A stretch of DNA of 64,000 nt from Rhabdornis inornatus (lineage: Eukaryota; Chordata; Aves; Passeriformes; Rhabdornithidae): assembly GCA_013397075.1 (NCBI GenBank), contig VWZS01004810.1:2122561-2186560 (forward strand), read 5' to 3'. Of the stretch, positions 1 to 10,378 are shown piece by piece. The position numbers and the translations under genes are program-made. Within the stretch, counting starts at the first letter, position 1; each line of letters begins with the position of its first letter. A model generated the notes under the pieces. The model saw only the letters and a list, made by a program, of their open reading frames with translations. It had not been told where the DNA came from and did no database searches.

Positions 1-2970
1 TTTGATTTGGACTTAGTACTCTCATTCTGGGTGCTCAGGATGGGCTGTCCAGGTGAAATCCTGGCACTGAAATCCTGCCCTGATTTAAATCCTTGCTCAG
101 GCATGAAGAGAGAACAACCACGACCTCACCTGCATGGTGTCACTCCAAGGCCATGTCTCTGTGGCCCAAAACATGCACATGGGGTTGCACCAAGTTTATG
201 GAGGCAGCTCCAGAGGGTCTCACAGGGTGAGTTTTGGACCAGACCCTTCACACCACACTTCTCCAAAGCCACATTTTGATGTGGGAGAGCACCAGGCAGG
301 TTCAAAACCAGCAGACTGTTGGGGGCAGCAAAATCACAGCCTAAAGCAAAAGGTGCTGAGAGGAGGAAGGACCTTGTGGGTATCAGCAAGTGCCCACAGC
401 ACCCTGCCCAGCCAGCCCCACACTGCCCAGCCCAGGGCATCCCTGTGTGTCCTTGGCAGGGTCAAGCTCTCAGCACCTCCCCAGGCCTCCCTGGCATTGC
501 CCCTCTATCAAAAGCACTGCTTGGAGCCACCTGCCCCTCCCATACAAGTTTAAAATCCCAACAAGAACACAAAACCTCTTTGCCTCGCTTTCCCCTCTCA
601 GTTAAGAAGTCTAAAATGACGCCTCTTTTAAAAGTCTGCTCATCCAGAGATTTAAGATTCCCAGATGAAATCATGATGGTAAGAGCCAGAATGGTAGAAC
701 ACTGTGTTTATCTCTTCTGCACTGTCTGCCACATGAGGAATTCTGGAGATGCCATGAAAAAAAACCAGGGAAAATCCTGTGGAGGGCATGAGGAGATCCC
801 CTGGTTTTCCATAATGCAAGATGTGCTATGTGGTTCCCAAACCATCTCACCTAAAAGCCATACATCCTCCAGTATTTCTGGGGTTGGATCAAAATCTGGA
901 AGAGAATAAGACCTGGTTGGGAAGGAATAGGGAACAAGATAAGCAGTCAACTGCCCAGGAAGGAAAAAAAATCCTGGTGATTTCCATCTCCTGGTGATTT
1001 GCAAACACTGGTAGCTGGTTTATGGCTGGCAGGAGAGGGACAGAGCCATTGCTTCATTTGTCCCTGAGCGCTGTCACTGTGCTGTGTTTGGGCTGCCCTG
1101 AGAGAGCTGTGTCCAGGACAGGACACACAGGCCCACCCTGACATCTGCAGGGACACCTCAAATCCACCGCTGGAATGCACAGGAGTATCCAGACTCCCAC
1201 AGCAGCCAAGACCAAACTGTGAGGGTTTGTCAGAGAAAAGAACTGGAGATGTATCTGACAGCACCAGACAGTCAAATAACTCTGCAACTGAAAAAACGTG
1301 GTTTTGCTTTTTACCCAGGGGTCCCTGGCTTTGCAAACACGAAGTGCATCAGCAGATATTCCACCCATGTATCCACACACAACCCACACCACGGCAGTCA
1401 CTGGTAATTAGTCACCTTCCCACAGCAAGTCTCAGCCCAGAGGTCAAGGACTGGCTCAGCTCTGGAGCCTAAACTCTCCTCCTAGACTCCTAATGCCTTC
1501 CCCACAAGATAAACAGCTTGCATGGGTGCAGAGAGAGGAGGGGGCTGCCTTGGGAAGGAACAGGGGGCCTCTGCTGCCTGGGTACCTGTTCAGAAGATAC
1601 ATGGGAGGTCATCACTCTTCCAGGGCTTTGCTCTGACATCCTCAAACCATACATCACTTTAACAACATTAGTGAGAGCGAGGTCAGCAGCAGCTCTGCTG
1701 GAGGAGAAGCAATGGGGCGGCTCTCCAGCCCCCCACACCAGGGTGGGCTCCCTCAGGCAGTGGAATCACTGGGGGAGAGGTGGGTCCAGGAGATGGGGAT
1801 GGAGAAGAGGGTTCTGCTTGTGCTTTTCTCTCAGAAGAGCCACAGAAGCTGCTCTGAAAGCCAGAAGGGAAGTTTGGTGCTGGCATGAATGTACACACAG
1901 GGAGAGATGAAGAGCAGGACCCAGACAGATGGAATCGCAAGGCTCAGGAATAATCTAGAAAATTCAAATACATATGGCCATGCATGATTTGGTATTCACA
2001 GGCAGCATCTTCAAGAAAGTTTAACATACCCAAATGTTTTTCCCAAACCAGATTTCTGCTCCAAAGCCAGTACTAAGAGGATTAACAAAAAAGACCTGCC
2101 ATGTCTTGCTATTGGAGATGATATTCAAGCAAACTATAAACAAATTGATCAAGAGAAAGACACCATGTGTCAGTCTGCAGCAAGGAAGCCAAAAGACAGA
2201 ATTCAGAGGAAAAGCTGCTCGGCATTTGAGAGCTATTCCCAGTGAAATGGGATTTCCCCTCTCTGCTTTCATTTGAATGGCATTTGAAAAACACAGCTGC
2301 AGAGTCCCATGCACACCAGGGATGGAGCCAAGAGGGGAACCCTCCCAGCCCTCAGCAGCAGATCTGAAGGGAGCAGTTTGTCCTGAATCCACAGCACCCA
2401 GAGCACAACTCCAGGCCTTCCCTGAAACCTTCCCAGACCTTCCCAGGCACCTGATCCCCAGCAACACTTGGCACCCTGAGGTCCCCCATCAGTCAGCAAA
2501 GGGCAGCTTCTGTCCCAGGCTGGCACAGGGGGCTCCTTGGACCAAAGAGCACTCCTGGCATTGGACCCGACCTCTGCCAGCTGTGGATCATCCCTCAGGC
2601 CCGGAGCTCAGAGCAAGGCAGGATCTGGCACTGCACACTGGGGTGGTTTCCTGCCTGCCTGGAAGGTATAGCCATTCTCTGCAGTCATGTGCTCAGCTCC
2701 AGAATTCGAAAAATCTCATAACTTTCTGTGTCATCCCCTTGCACCTGAAGCAGCCCCTCCCCAGTCCTCCCTTCCTGATCCCAGCCAAGCTTCCCCAGCC
2801 TCATTCCAGCCTTGCACCCCAGCTGCTTCATGTTCCTGTGCCCCCCAATGCTCTGCCCCCAGAACCCACAGATATTAATTGATCCGTCTAAAGACAGTTC
2901 AGGCAAGGATGTATTAAATCTGAGCATTCCACTCATACCTCCCGGGCAACTGAGATTCCTCAAGCATGGT

Positions 2971-2999
2971 AAAAAAACAAAACAAGACAAAACAAAACA
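2971..2999. repeat. A-rich simple repeat, (AAAAC)n-like
   Basis: A run of seven A is followed by imperfect AAAAC units, one of them altered to AAGAC. The tract is too short to assign to a transposon tail. Confidence 0.6.
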
Positions 3000-3199
3000 G
3001 GAGGGAAGAACAGAAAGAGTAGAAATAGAAACCAGACAGATGAAAAGCAGAAGGAAAAAGAAAACCAACAGCAAAACACAAATAAATTGGAGGACAGCCT
3101 TCAATAAAAGCTGCAGGTTGGGGTTTTTTTGGCTAAAGGTTTGGCATCCGTGGCCTCCTGTGATGTGTCAGGGGATGAAATAAATACAATATAGCAAGC

Positions 3200-3640
3200 T
3201 TTGTAGGGAACAATTACCATATGCGAGGGTGGTGGCAGCCTGTGCTTTCCCCGCCACCCCCTACTGCTTTCGTCTGCACTAAGCTGAGTTTAAACAGTGA
3301 AGTCCATTTCTATCTGTCTCAATACATTTTCAGCCAAGACCCACCACTGGTTGCAGTTGTATGGCAACTCTCAGTCGAGATGTCTAAGCAGGGTTTTGAC
3401 TTTATCCCCAGCTCATTGTTAATGCATTTAACAGCATTTTCAAACACTCCCTTTGCTCTCGGAGGTGATACCCGGGTCTCCAGTGAGACGTCGCAGATCC
3501 CTCTGATGCTGCACAGCTCACCAGTGAGTGTCAGCCCCTGTTTGCCCACGAGCATAGAAAACCAGAAAACATCATATGGACAGCTATAAAAGCTGCAGAG
3601 AACTGGATCTGAGAGAGCTACAACCTTGTTTGTGCTGGAG
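3200..3640. promoter_or_regulatory. Possible conserved noncoding block with a TATA-like site
   Basis: The block keeps several CpG dinucleotides (for example around 3468-3495) in a CpG-poor neighbourhood and contains a TATAAAAG octamer at 3585-3592. Overlapping frames run on both strands (3221-3589 plus, 3319-3777 minus) with no recognisable product. Regulatory function is inferred only from composition and motifs. It could equally be neutral sequence. Confidence 0.2.
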
Positions 3641-4736
3641 GAGATCTCCTGTATCCTCCTTTTAAAGCTGATGGTTATTGCACGAGCAGATCTGTGTGCA
3701 GAACTGGACACGCTGCACGGACTGTGCTGCTGAAAAGGCAGCTCAGCTCTGCTGCTCAGGCAGGTAATTAAACCCATCAGTGAGTGAATGACCTGGTTAA
3801 GAATCTCAAGAAAATAGAAAATTCCTCAGGAGGCAAAAACTGGAATTGAAATATCAAAATTTATCCTGGAGCAAAAAATAGTCTCCTTTCATTCTTTTGC
3901 CACCAATGCTTTAAAAAAGGCTGAGGAAAATGAAAAGTGCACCAAATAATACATGAAAATATTCTCCCCAACTAAATAGACATAGAAGCACAAAGCCCTG
4001 TATATAGTCAGTGCTATTTTTAGAAAACATTTAAACCTACAGACTTCAAAATTAATTCTCTAAAGTACATTTCTGTAGTGCAATACAAATCTCATTAAAT
4101 TCTGTAGTTCATAATATTTATACAAGAAGGTACCCTTTGTTATTAAATGCTATAGGACCTGCCCAGAAAGGTTAGTGACTCTTTCTAGGATACCAAAACC
4201 TTTTCAGATCAGTTCATCTCTAAAAAAAGCTGGGGCTGATTTTAATTTGATCAGCCTTGAGTTGTTGTCAGAAGAGTTTACTGAGCGGTTCCTATGAAAA
4301 ACAGTGAGGCTTTTTATTGACAAATGAAATCAATTTTGTTAGAAGCATTCACAATATTTCAGCCCTTAAAATGTCATGTGCTCCAATTCAGAGCAAGCTT
4401 TGTGGCAAGGAGTGTATTGCCAGCCTTTAATAGGAAAAGCTGCCTGTGGAGTTTACAGCAATGACTTCATGGGGAATGTGGGGAACTTTCTCGCTAAAGG
4501 TGAGTGGGGTGATGAGTCCTGCTGCACAGGTTGGGACAAATCAACCAAAATCAAGGTATGCTGGTGCCTATTTTCCCAGTTATGTCAGTGGAAGAGAAGA
4601 ATTTAAATGGGAGGTGGCATTTACATATTCCATGCTAATTTCCTACCAGGTCACAGCGGGAGCTGGTCTTTGCTAACCATGGCTACACTTGGCAAGGGGA
4701 TGGAGCTGATCTCCTAGAATTCACCTCAACCTGGGA

Positions 4737-5190
4737 AGGATCTGGAGCTGCTGGAGAGATCCAGAGGAGGCACCAGGGGATCAGAAAATGGAGCGGCTCT
4801 GCTGGGAGGAAAGGCTGGGACAGCTGGGATTGTTCACCTGGAGAGGAGAAGCTTTGGAGTGACCTCAGTGTGGCCTTGCAGAGCCTGAAAGAGCCAAAAA
4901 GGAGCATTCACACTTGTCCTGGAGCGACAGGATAAGTGGGAATGGCTTCACTCTGACAGAGAATAGGGTTAGATCAGATATTAGGAAGAAATTGTTTATT
5001 TAAATAGCGAAGCTCTGGCACAGGGTGCCCAGAGCAGCTGTGGCTGCCCCTGGATCCCTGGCAGTGTCCAAGAACAGGTTGGATATTGGGGCTTGGAGTC
5101 ACCTGGGATAGTGGAAGGTGTCCCTCCCCATGGCACATGGGTTGGGATAATCTTTAGGGTCTCTTCCAACCCAAACCATTCTGTGACTCA
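4737..5190 (+). mobile_element. CR1 LINE, 5'-truncated 3' end
   Basis: The sequence follows the avian CR1 3' region in sense orientation. A part resembling the end of the coding region (around 4740-4900, with the gagaggagaag-type motif near 4840) is followed by the untranslated tail with its usual landmarks: the cacagggtgcccagagcagc segment, the ctggatccctggcagtg segment, and the terminal cttccaacccaaaccattct segment. It ends at a degenerate copy of the terminal 8-bp repeat. This is the longest CR1 copy in the window. It has many substitutions and stop codons and is not mobile by itself. Confidence 0.93.
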
Positions 5191-7242
5191 GAGGGACCAG
5201 GGCAGAGATGCAGCAGACAAAATCCTGTGCTGACATTTATGACACAATTTCAAGCCTCCATCCTATGTGTAGCATCTTCTGCCAACACAAAATTCACCAA
5301 GGCTGCCATCAGAGAAATGCAATTGAAAACTGAGAAAGACTGGCAGGCTCAAGAACCAGTTCTTTAAACCGCATCCTATATTGGGGTTTTGTTTCCTCAT
5401 TCCACCAGCTTACTTTTACGAAGGCTGATTGTAACAACAGCATGAAATTAGGAGAGGGAGCAGAGAAAAAAGGGGGAAAAAAGGGGGGGAAAAGGGGGAA
5501 AAAAGGGGGGAAAAAGGAAGAAAAAGCACTCTGTTTAGATTGGGTCACATTGTGAATTTAGGTTTCATTTTTCTCTTAATTTTTTGCAAAGATTGGCCTT
5601 AAGAAGAAACACATTTCTGGAATTGGGAACCTACAACATGGTACAGCTTTCAAGACACCATGCCAAAGTGTCTCTTTAATTATTTTTTAGATGAATTTTC
5701 CTTGTTCTGAGCTAATGGGTAACAGACCATGTCACAAAAATCTTCCACATCCCTATTTATTCAGCAGAGGAGAGCTTTTTCTAAGAGTTTTCAAGGTGTC
5801 TAAAAAATAAAGGCAGAGACTCCTTGGAACAAATGCCTACAGGCTGTAGGCACCTACTTCAGGCTCACTGGAGCCCCATTCAGCCCAAGACTTCTCATTT
5901 CAACTGCAATTTAAGATTAAACTCAGGATGCTCATGAGGCAACACCCCTGTTTGTGTTCCTGTTCCCAGAGCAAAACCCTAAGAGAGCTCCCAGAAACCA
6001 CAGGTACAGCTCCAACAGCCCTTTAAAATGTACAAAATAAACCTGCTCGAGCTATTAAGATGTTTTTGATGTTGAAGATCACTGAGTGCATGAAAGTTAA
6101 CAGATAGCCCTGAGTCGTGTTCAGCCAGAACAGCCATAAGAAACCCTGGAGCAAGGCATTTTTGGCTTTAAGAGGCGCCAAGGTCCATGGCAGGAGGGAC
6201 TGTGGGAAGCTGGCTGAGAAAACTGGCACTGGGAAACTCTCAGCTCCTGCAGGATCAGCCCTGACCTTCAGGAAGCCCTGTCAGAGCACTGTGTTGGTTT
6301 GGGACACCCCACACAAGAGGGGTGCCCCAAATTGGTGTTGGATGCTGATGCTGGGGAGAGGGAGCCCCAAAGCCCCAGCCAGCCCCGCTCTGAGGGACAG
6401 GGTGGAATCCTTTTCCACAGGAAATACAACTTTTCTCTAACAGAAGCCTTCCCCAAAAGGGCTGCAGAAGCCAGCCTGCTTTTTGTTCTCAGTAATCACT
6501 TTACCAATATTTCAAAGGCATTATGTAACTGAAACAGTGTAAAGTTATTGCTACCGACATTGTCAATAAATCATTAACATTTCTTAACAGGAACAGCACG
6601 ACTGTTCATGTCATGGCTGTCTCATTCACTTTCAAATCAAAGCTTTCAAATTAAATATTCATTTAATATTAAAATATTAATGCAGTCCCACTGTTTCTGT
6701 AATATTAATTTCTTATGGCATTTCCAGGCAAATGCATATATTATGAACTTCATCTCCCACAGGAGGTCCCTCAGCCTTCCCTTTCCTTCTTTCAGCATTA
6801 TCCTGATCCCGGGCCAGGAAGGGACTTCAAGAGGAGGGGCTGCCTGATGAAGGGGAAGCAAGGTGGATAATTTAACTTCAAGTATCCCATTCCTCCCCTC
6901 CCACACAAGCTCCCCACCCTTAGATCAGGATATCGAAGGCTGCCATTATATCTCCCGCCTCCAGAATGAGTCATTCATACATTCAGCAATTCCTGTTGGA
7001 AAAACAGTGAATGCCTCTGTCACCAGGGCCCATTACAGAAATTAAACTTTGCAAATCATCAGGGAGGGGCAAGATTTGAGGCATTTCAAGGCACACTCCT
7101 GGTCTCCCCAGGCTCGGTAGGAGCAGAATTGATTTGACAATAAGATTTTACAGCCTTAATGCCTATGGTAGGAGGAGACACACACCCAGGTGGGAAGCAG
7201 GTCAGAGGAAAACAGTGCTGCTCTCCTGGATAGTTACTTCCT
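5191..7242. other. Noncoding sequence, no gene recognised
   Basis: Apart from the purine tract listed separately, this is single-copy AT-leaning sequence. Short frames exist (for example 6117-6440 plus) but show no domain, and no repeat family was recognised. Confidence 0.55.
5466..5525 (+). repeat. Homopurine G/A tract with G-quadruplex potential
   Basis: A pure purine stretch has four G-runs on the plus strand: G5 at 5472-5476, G7 at 5483-5489, G5 at 5494-5498 and G6 at 5505-5510. They are separated by A-runs of 6, 4 and 6. This meets the usual intramolecular G-quadruplex pattern (runs of at least 3 G, loops of 1-7) and could also form triplex DNA. No function is implied. Confidence 0.85.
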
Positions 7243-7546
7243 TTTTTTTTTTTTTTTTTTTTTTGNNNNTTTTTTTGTGGTGTTGGTTTTGTTTCTGTTT
7301 TGGGATTTTTTTGGGGGGTTTGTTTTCGGTTTTGTTTTTAGGGGGGGGTTAGTGTTTTGTTTTGTTTTCTGGTGTTTTTTTGTTTGTTTTTGTAGGGGTT
7401 TTTTGTTTTGTTTTTTGGTGCTGTTGTTGTTGGTTGGTTGGTTTTTGTTTAGGTTTGTTGTTTGGTGGTGGTGTTGGTTGGTCGGTTGGTTGGTTGGTTG
7501 TTTTTTGTTTTGGTTTGCTTTTTATTCTTTAATTTTTTTTCCCAGT
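7243..7546. repeat. T/G-only low-complexity tract with assembly gap
   Basis: About 300 bases are composed almost entirely of T and G on the plus strand. It opens with a long poly-T, is interrupted by four N at 7266-7269, and then passes through irregular TTTTG, TTTGT and GGTT units, including a run of TTGG units around 7478-7500. C and A are nearly absent. It is probably a decayed or expanding simple repeat, possibly seeded from an A-rich tail on the minus strand. The N run suggests unresolved length. Confidence 0.85.
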
Positions 7547-7842
7547 GGTGTTTTGGAGGCAAAATGACATGGAATGGAAATCCAGAGAGGCATTTCCATG
7601 CTTGTACCACGGCTCACCCCTTGTCCATCTGGCTCCTGCTGGGTGTGCCTGTGTGAGGATTCCCGGAGGCACGGAGCTGGCAGGGAACCTGTGGCACCCC
7701 AAGGAAAGCTTGGGGCTGTCAAGGGTTTCACTCTGGAGCAAACAATTCTGCTTGGGAGGATCCAAAGGAAAAGTTAACAACATCCACCTACAATTTGTCA
7801 AAACAAAACCCTTCTCAGAACAGCTGATTTTCCCCATAGTTA
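7547..7842. other. Noncoding sequence between low-complexity tract and LTR
   Basis: No gene or repeat was recognised. A frame running through this stretch into the LTR (7545-8225, plus) crosses the LTR boundary and is therefore not a plausible gene. Confidence 0.5.
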
Positions 7843-8330
7843 TGCTGGTTTGGGCTGGGGGAGGAGTTAATTTTTCTCACAGTGGCTGGTGTGGGGCTGT
7901 GTTTTGGATTTGTGCTGCAAACGGTGTCAATAACTCAGGGAAAAACTTTTTTTTATTTGTTATCGCTGAGCAGCAATCACCCAGCAAGGCCTTTTTACAC
8001 TTTTACTCTTCCCCACAGAGGCCTTTTGTGCCTCTCACCCACCAGTGGAAAGGCTGGGGGTGCCCAGGGAACTGGGGGGACACAGCCCAAGGGACATCCC
8101 CCAGCACAGGGCAGCAGGCTCAGCACACAAAGCTGGGGCAGAAAGAGGAAGAGGGGAACACTCAGAGCCATGGAGTCTGTCCTCACCTTGTACACACCAG
8201 GCTCTGCTGTCCTGGGAGCACCTGAACCCCTGCTGGGATGGGAATGGATTCCTCAGTTTGCTTTGCTTGTCTGCATGGCTTTTGCTTCACCTATTAACTG
8301 TCCACATCTCAACCCACGAGTTCCTCTCCA

Positions 8331-8646
8331 GGCTGGCAATCAGGGACACCTCACTGTCCCAGGCCCCGAGAGATGGAAATAAAAGTGAGTTTGGGGGGAG
8401 CAAACTTGGGGTAAATGACTTCATTACCTGAAGCAGTAATTGGAAGATTAACCCCCAATATGCAAATGGACCAAACTTATAAAAGTGTGAAATCCTGTGA
8501 CCCATTGTCCATTTTAGGTGTAGGCCCTGGGGGGCTTCATCTGCCCAAAATGTGCCTGAAGGCCTTCAATAAATAGAACTGCTTTTTATTCCCTTGATAT
8601 TGTCTGGCCTCTGTTGTTAGGCAGCCCCAAAAAAGCATCAGTCTCA
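8331..8646 (+). mobile_element. LTR-like insertion nested inside the solo LTR
   Basis: This segment does not belong to the surrounding LTR, whose sequence breaks off after acccacgagtt and resumes at tctcactttt. It has LTR architecture of its own: an octamer ATGCAAAT at 8460-8467, a TATA box TATAAAAG at 8478-8485, and a polyadenylation signal AATAAA at 8568-8573 followed by a T/G-rich downstream region. It ends near gcatca. The spacing suits a short retroviral LTR with an R region of about 60-80 bp. Exact ends and target duplication could not be fixed, so the boundaries are approximate. Family not assigned. Confidence 0.65.
8478..8485 (+). promoter_or_regulatory. TATA box of the nested LTR
   Basis: Perfect TATAAAAG, 11 bases downstream of an ATGCAAAT octamer and about 85 bases upstream of an AATAAA signal, as expected for the U3-R layout of a retroviral LTR. 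Present activity is unknown. Confidence 0.55.
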
Positions 8647-8739
8647 CTTTTCCTCTTCCCATTCTCCCCCCATCCCCACATGGGGCTGGGAGGGAGTGGC
8701 TGTGTGGGGCTGAGTTGCTGGCTGGGTTAAACCACAACA

Positions 8740-9196
8740 GTTTACTATAATTACTTCTGCTGCCTGAAGCTTCCTTATCCCTCCTCCTGAGACCATTAAA
8801 CCTATGCTGCTCTTCTTCAGAGCAAGGAAGAAAAGCTCTTCAGCCTTTAGTCTTCTTGGTATTTTCTTCACTCTTTCCTTCCCCACTAATGAGACATGCT
8901 GGGGTTTGTTTGGGGTTTTGGGTTGGTTGGTTGCTCTTTTAAACCAAGGGTATAAATTCTGCATAAACTTCATTCACTTGCATTCTACAGAGGAAGGGAA
9001 ATTATTTCTTGTCTCAGTTGGCCAATGGCTCCAGACCTCCCTATCTCTACATCGTTTCAAGGCCTGTGGGGTCTCCAAGACAGGGGCATCAAGGTTCCAC
9101 ATCAGCTTCTAACAGGACTGGACACAGGTTGCAACTGAAATACTCTGGTGCTGGATTTCAAATTAGTCGTTCGTTGCTGACGTTAAAATGATGGGA
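8740..9196. other. Noncoding sequence, nothing recognised
   Basis: Single-copy sequence between the LTR and a CR1 tail. It has a short T/G-rich patch around 8901-8936 and no supported gene. Confidence 0.5.
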
Positions 9197-9420
9197 GATT
9201 CACAGAATCCTAAAATGGTTTGGGTTGGAAGGGACCTTAAAGACCATCTAATTCCAACCCTACTACCATGGGCAGGGACACCTCCCACTGTCCCAGGCTG
9301 CTCCAAGCCCCAGTGTCCAACCTGGCCTGGGACATTTCCAGGGATCCAGGGGCAGCCACAGCTTGTCTGGGCACCCTGTGCCACGGCCTCCCCACCCTTA
9401 CAGGGAAGAAGAAAATTCTT
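9197..9420 (-). mobile_element. CR1 LINE 3' tail, minus strand
   Basis: The reverse complement of the CR1 terminus starts at 9197 (attcacagaatcc) and continues through tttgggttggaagggacc, the gggcagggacacctcccac segment and ccagggatccaggggcagcc. It fades near 9420 after the cagggaagaagaaaattct segment. It is about 220 bp of 3' end only, 5'-truncated as usual for CR1. A 157-codon antisense frame through it (9188-9661) is repeat-derived. Confidence 0.95.
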
Positions 9421-9949
9421 ATCCAATAAAAAGAGGAAGAGGTGCCAAGATCGAGGTACCACATCTCTGTGTCCTTCTAATCCTGCTACATGCCAAGACT
9501 TTGTGTTTGGATATTCCCGGCCTGAGTGCCCAGTGGGATTACAAGAGCCACTTTCTCATTTATTCTTAGATACAAGAAAATTTGTTTGCTCAAAAGTGTT
9601 CTTGCCTTTCTTTGAGGTTTGTCATCACAAAGCACGTTGTAGAAGCCATTTCATCACTTAGGATTAAATCCATAAAGGTCTATCTTTGAGAGTGCTAAGT
9701 TTTGGTATTCTTACCTCTGAGAGAAGAGTCTAGAAGCTTGGTCTGCCTAAGGGTTCTTCTGTGTATCAATCTTTCTTTCCATGTAAATCCCATACAGAGA
9801 TCATCTCTGGAAACTGCATTCCTGGTACAGAAACTAGTGGCATGACCAATGAATTTAATATTGGAATTGTGTATTCTTAAATTCCCATGAATCACATACC
9901 AGGGTACAGCCATCACCTCAGAAAAAGCAGAGAAAGCCACCAGTTCTGT
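9421..9949. other. Noncoding sequence, nothing recognised
   Basis: Single-copy sequence. A minus-strand frame (9695-10162) crosses from here into the pyrimidine tract. Its amino acid content is largely dictated by purine-rich low complexity, and no family was recognised. Confidence 0.5.
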
Positions 9950-10378
9950 CAGGAAAATCCCTGTCCCAGCCACCGTCCCTTCTCTCACAGCCCTGCCCCT
10001 CTCCCCTCTCAGCAGCCACCTCTCACTTACCCCCCATCCTTCTACACTCCTGCCAAAAATTCTTCTTCCACATCCAACCCCAAATCTAACATTCACCTCT
10101 CCTCTTCTTTCCCGTTCTCTAATTGCATCCTTTAACTCTTGTATTGTCCAACTCCTCCACATTCATTTTCCGTCTCCCATTACTCTCACTTTCCATTCTG
10201 CCCCCCTCATCCTTCCCACTTGTAAATGCTATCTGTCCTTCTTTAGATACCACTTTGCCCTTTCTCCTTTCTCCCTCCAAATCAGCATCCAGCCCCTGGA
10301 ACCACTCCCTGCCTATTTTACCTTCTCCCTCCAAATTTTTTCCTAAATTTTTTTCTTTCTTCCTTTTTTTTTTTTCCT
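9950..10378. repeat. Long pyrimidine-rich (G-poor) tract
   Basis: The plus strand is strongly C/T-rich for about 400 bases and ends in a poly-T run. By my count only about 18 G occur in 10021-10380. No clear repeat unit is visible; irregular TCC, CTT and CCTC motifs alternate. It could be a decayed simple repeat or the purine-rich sense strand of an old element read on the minus strand. Confidence 0.7.

Larger units (their letters stand above)
1..4736. other. Noncoding unique sequence, no gene recognised
   Basis: Mixed-composition single-copy sequence. Reading frames of up to about 200 codons occur on both strands (for example 319-909 and 2277-2882, plus strand), but they are rich in Pro, Ser, Gln and His, overlap one another, and show no domain I recognise. 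A short A-rich repeat lies at 2971-2999 and a 17-bp-period direct repeat at 972-1000. The stretch 3200-3640 is described separately as a possible conserved block. Intronic or intergenic DNA is the simplest reading. Confidence 0.6.
7843..8739 (+). mobile_element. Solo LTR of an avian endogenous retrovirus, interrupted
   Basis: The element begins TGCTGGTTTGGGCTGGGG and ends TTAAACCACAACA, a start and end I recognise from a common LTR family of neoavian genomes. Interior landmarks fit: the ctgtgttttggatttgtgct segment near 7895, the gagcagcaatcac segment near 7968, and the tctcaacccacgagtt segment near 8310. The position of the TATA box is decayed (cacacaaagctgggg around 8122-8138). No primer-binding site or internal region follows 8739, so this is a solo LTR left by recombination. 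The flanks (agtta before, gttta after) are only a weak target-duplication candidate. About 310 bp of foreign sequence splits it. Confidence 0.82.

Noticed and set aside
319..909. 196-codon open frame, plus strand
   Set aside because: Low-complexity residue mix, overlapped by other frames on both strands, and no domain recognised. Lengths like this arise by chance in 64 kb of GC-moderate DNA.
2277..2882. 201-codon open frame, plus strand
   Set aside because: Pro/Ser/Gln-rich, overlapping minus-strand frames, and no family or splice structure I could support.
7134..7567. Phe/Gly/Val-rich frames in the T/G tract, some with membrane-like composition
   Set aside because: Low-complexity translation of poly-T and TTTG units, and it crosses an N gap.
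7545..8225. 226-codon frame, plus strand
   Set aside because: It starts outside and ends inside the solo LTR, so it is an artefact of the repeat.
9188..9661. 157-codon frame sharing peptides with frames at 25264-25695, 43921-44223 and 55032-55232 (minus)
   Set aside because: The shared peptide (CSKPQCPTWP and neighbouring residues) looks like a gene family but is the antisense translation of the CR1 3' tail in each case.
9695..10162. 155-codon minus-strand frame with a WTIQELKDAI segment that vaguely recalls a retroviral capsid start
   Set aside because: The resemblance is too short and the composition is forced by the purine-rich strand. Kept only as a finding about the tract, not called as a gene.
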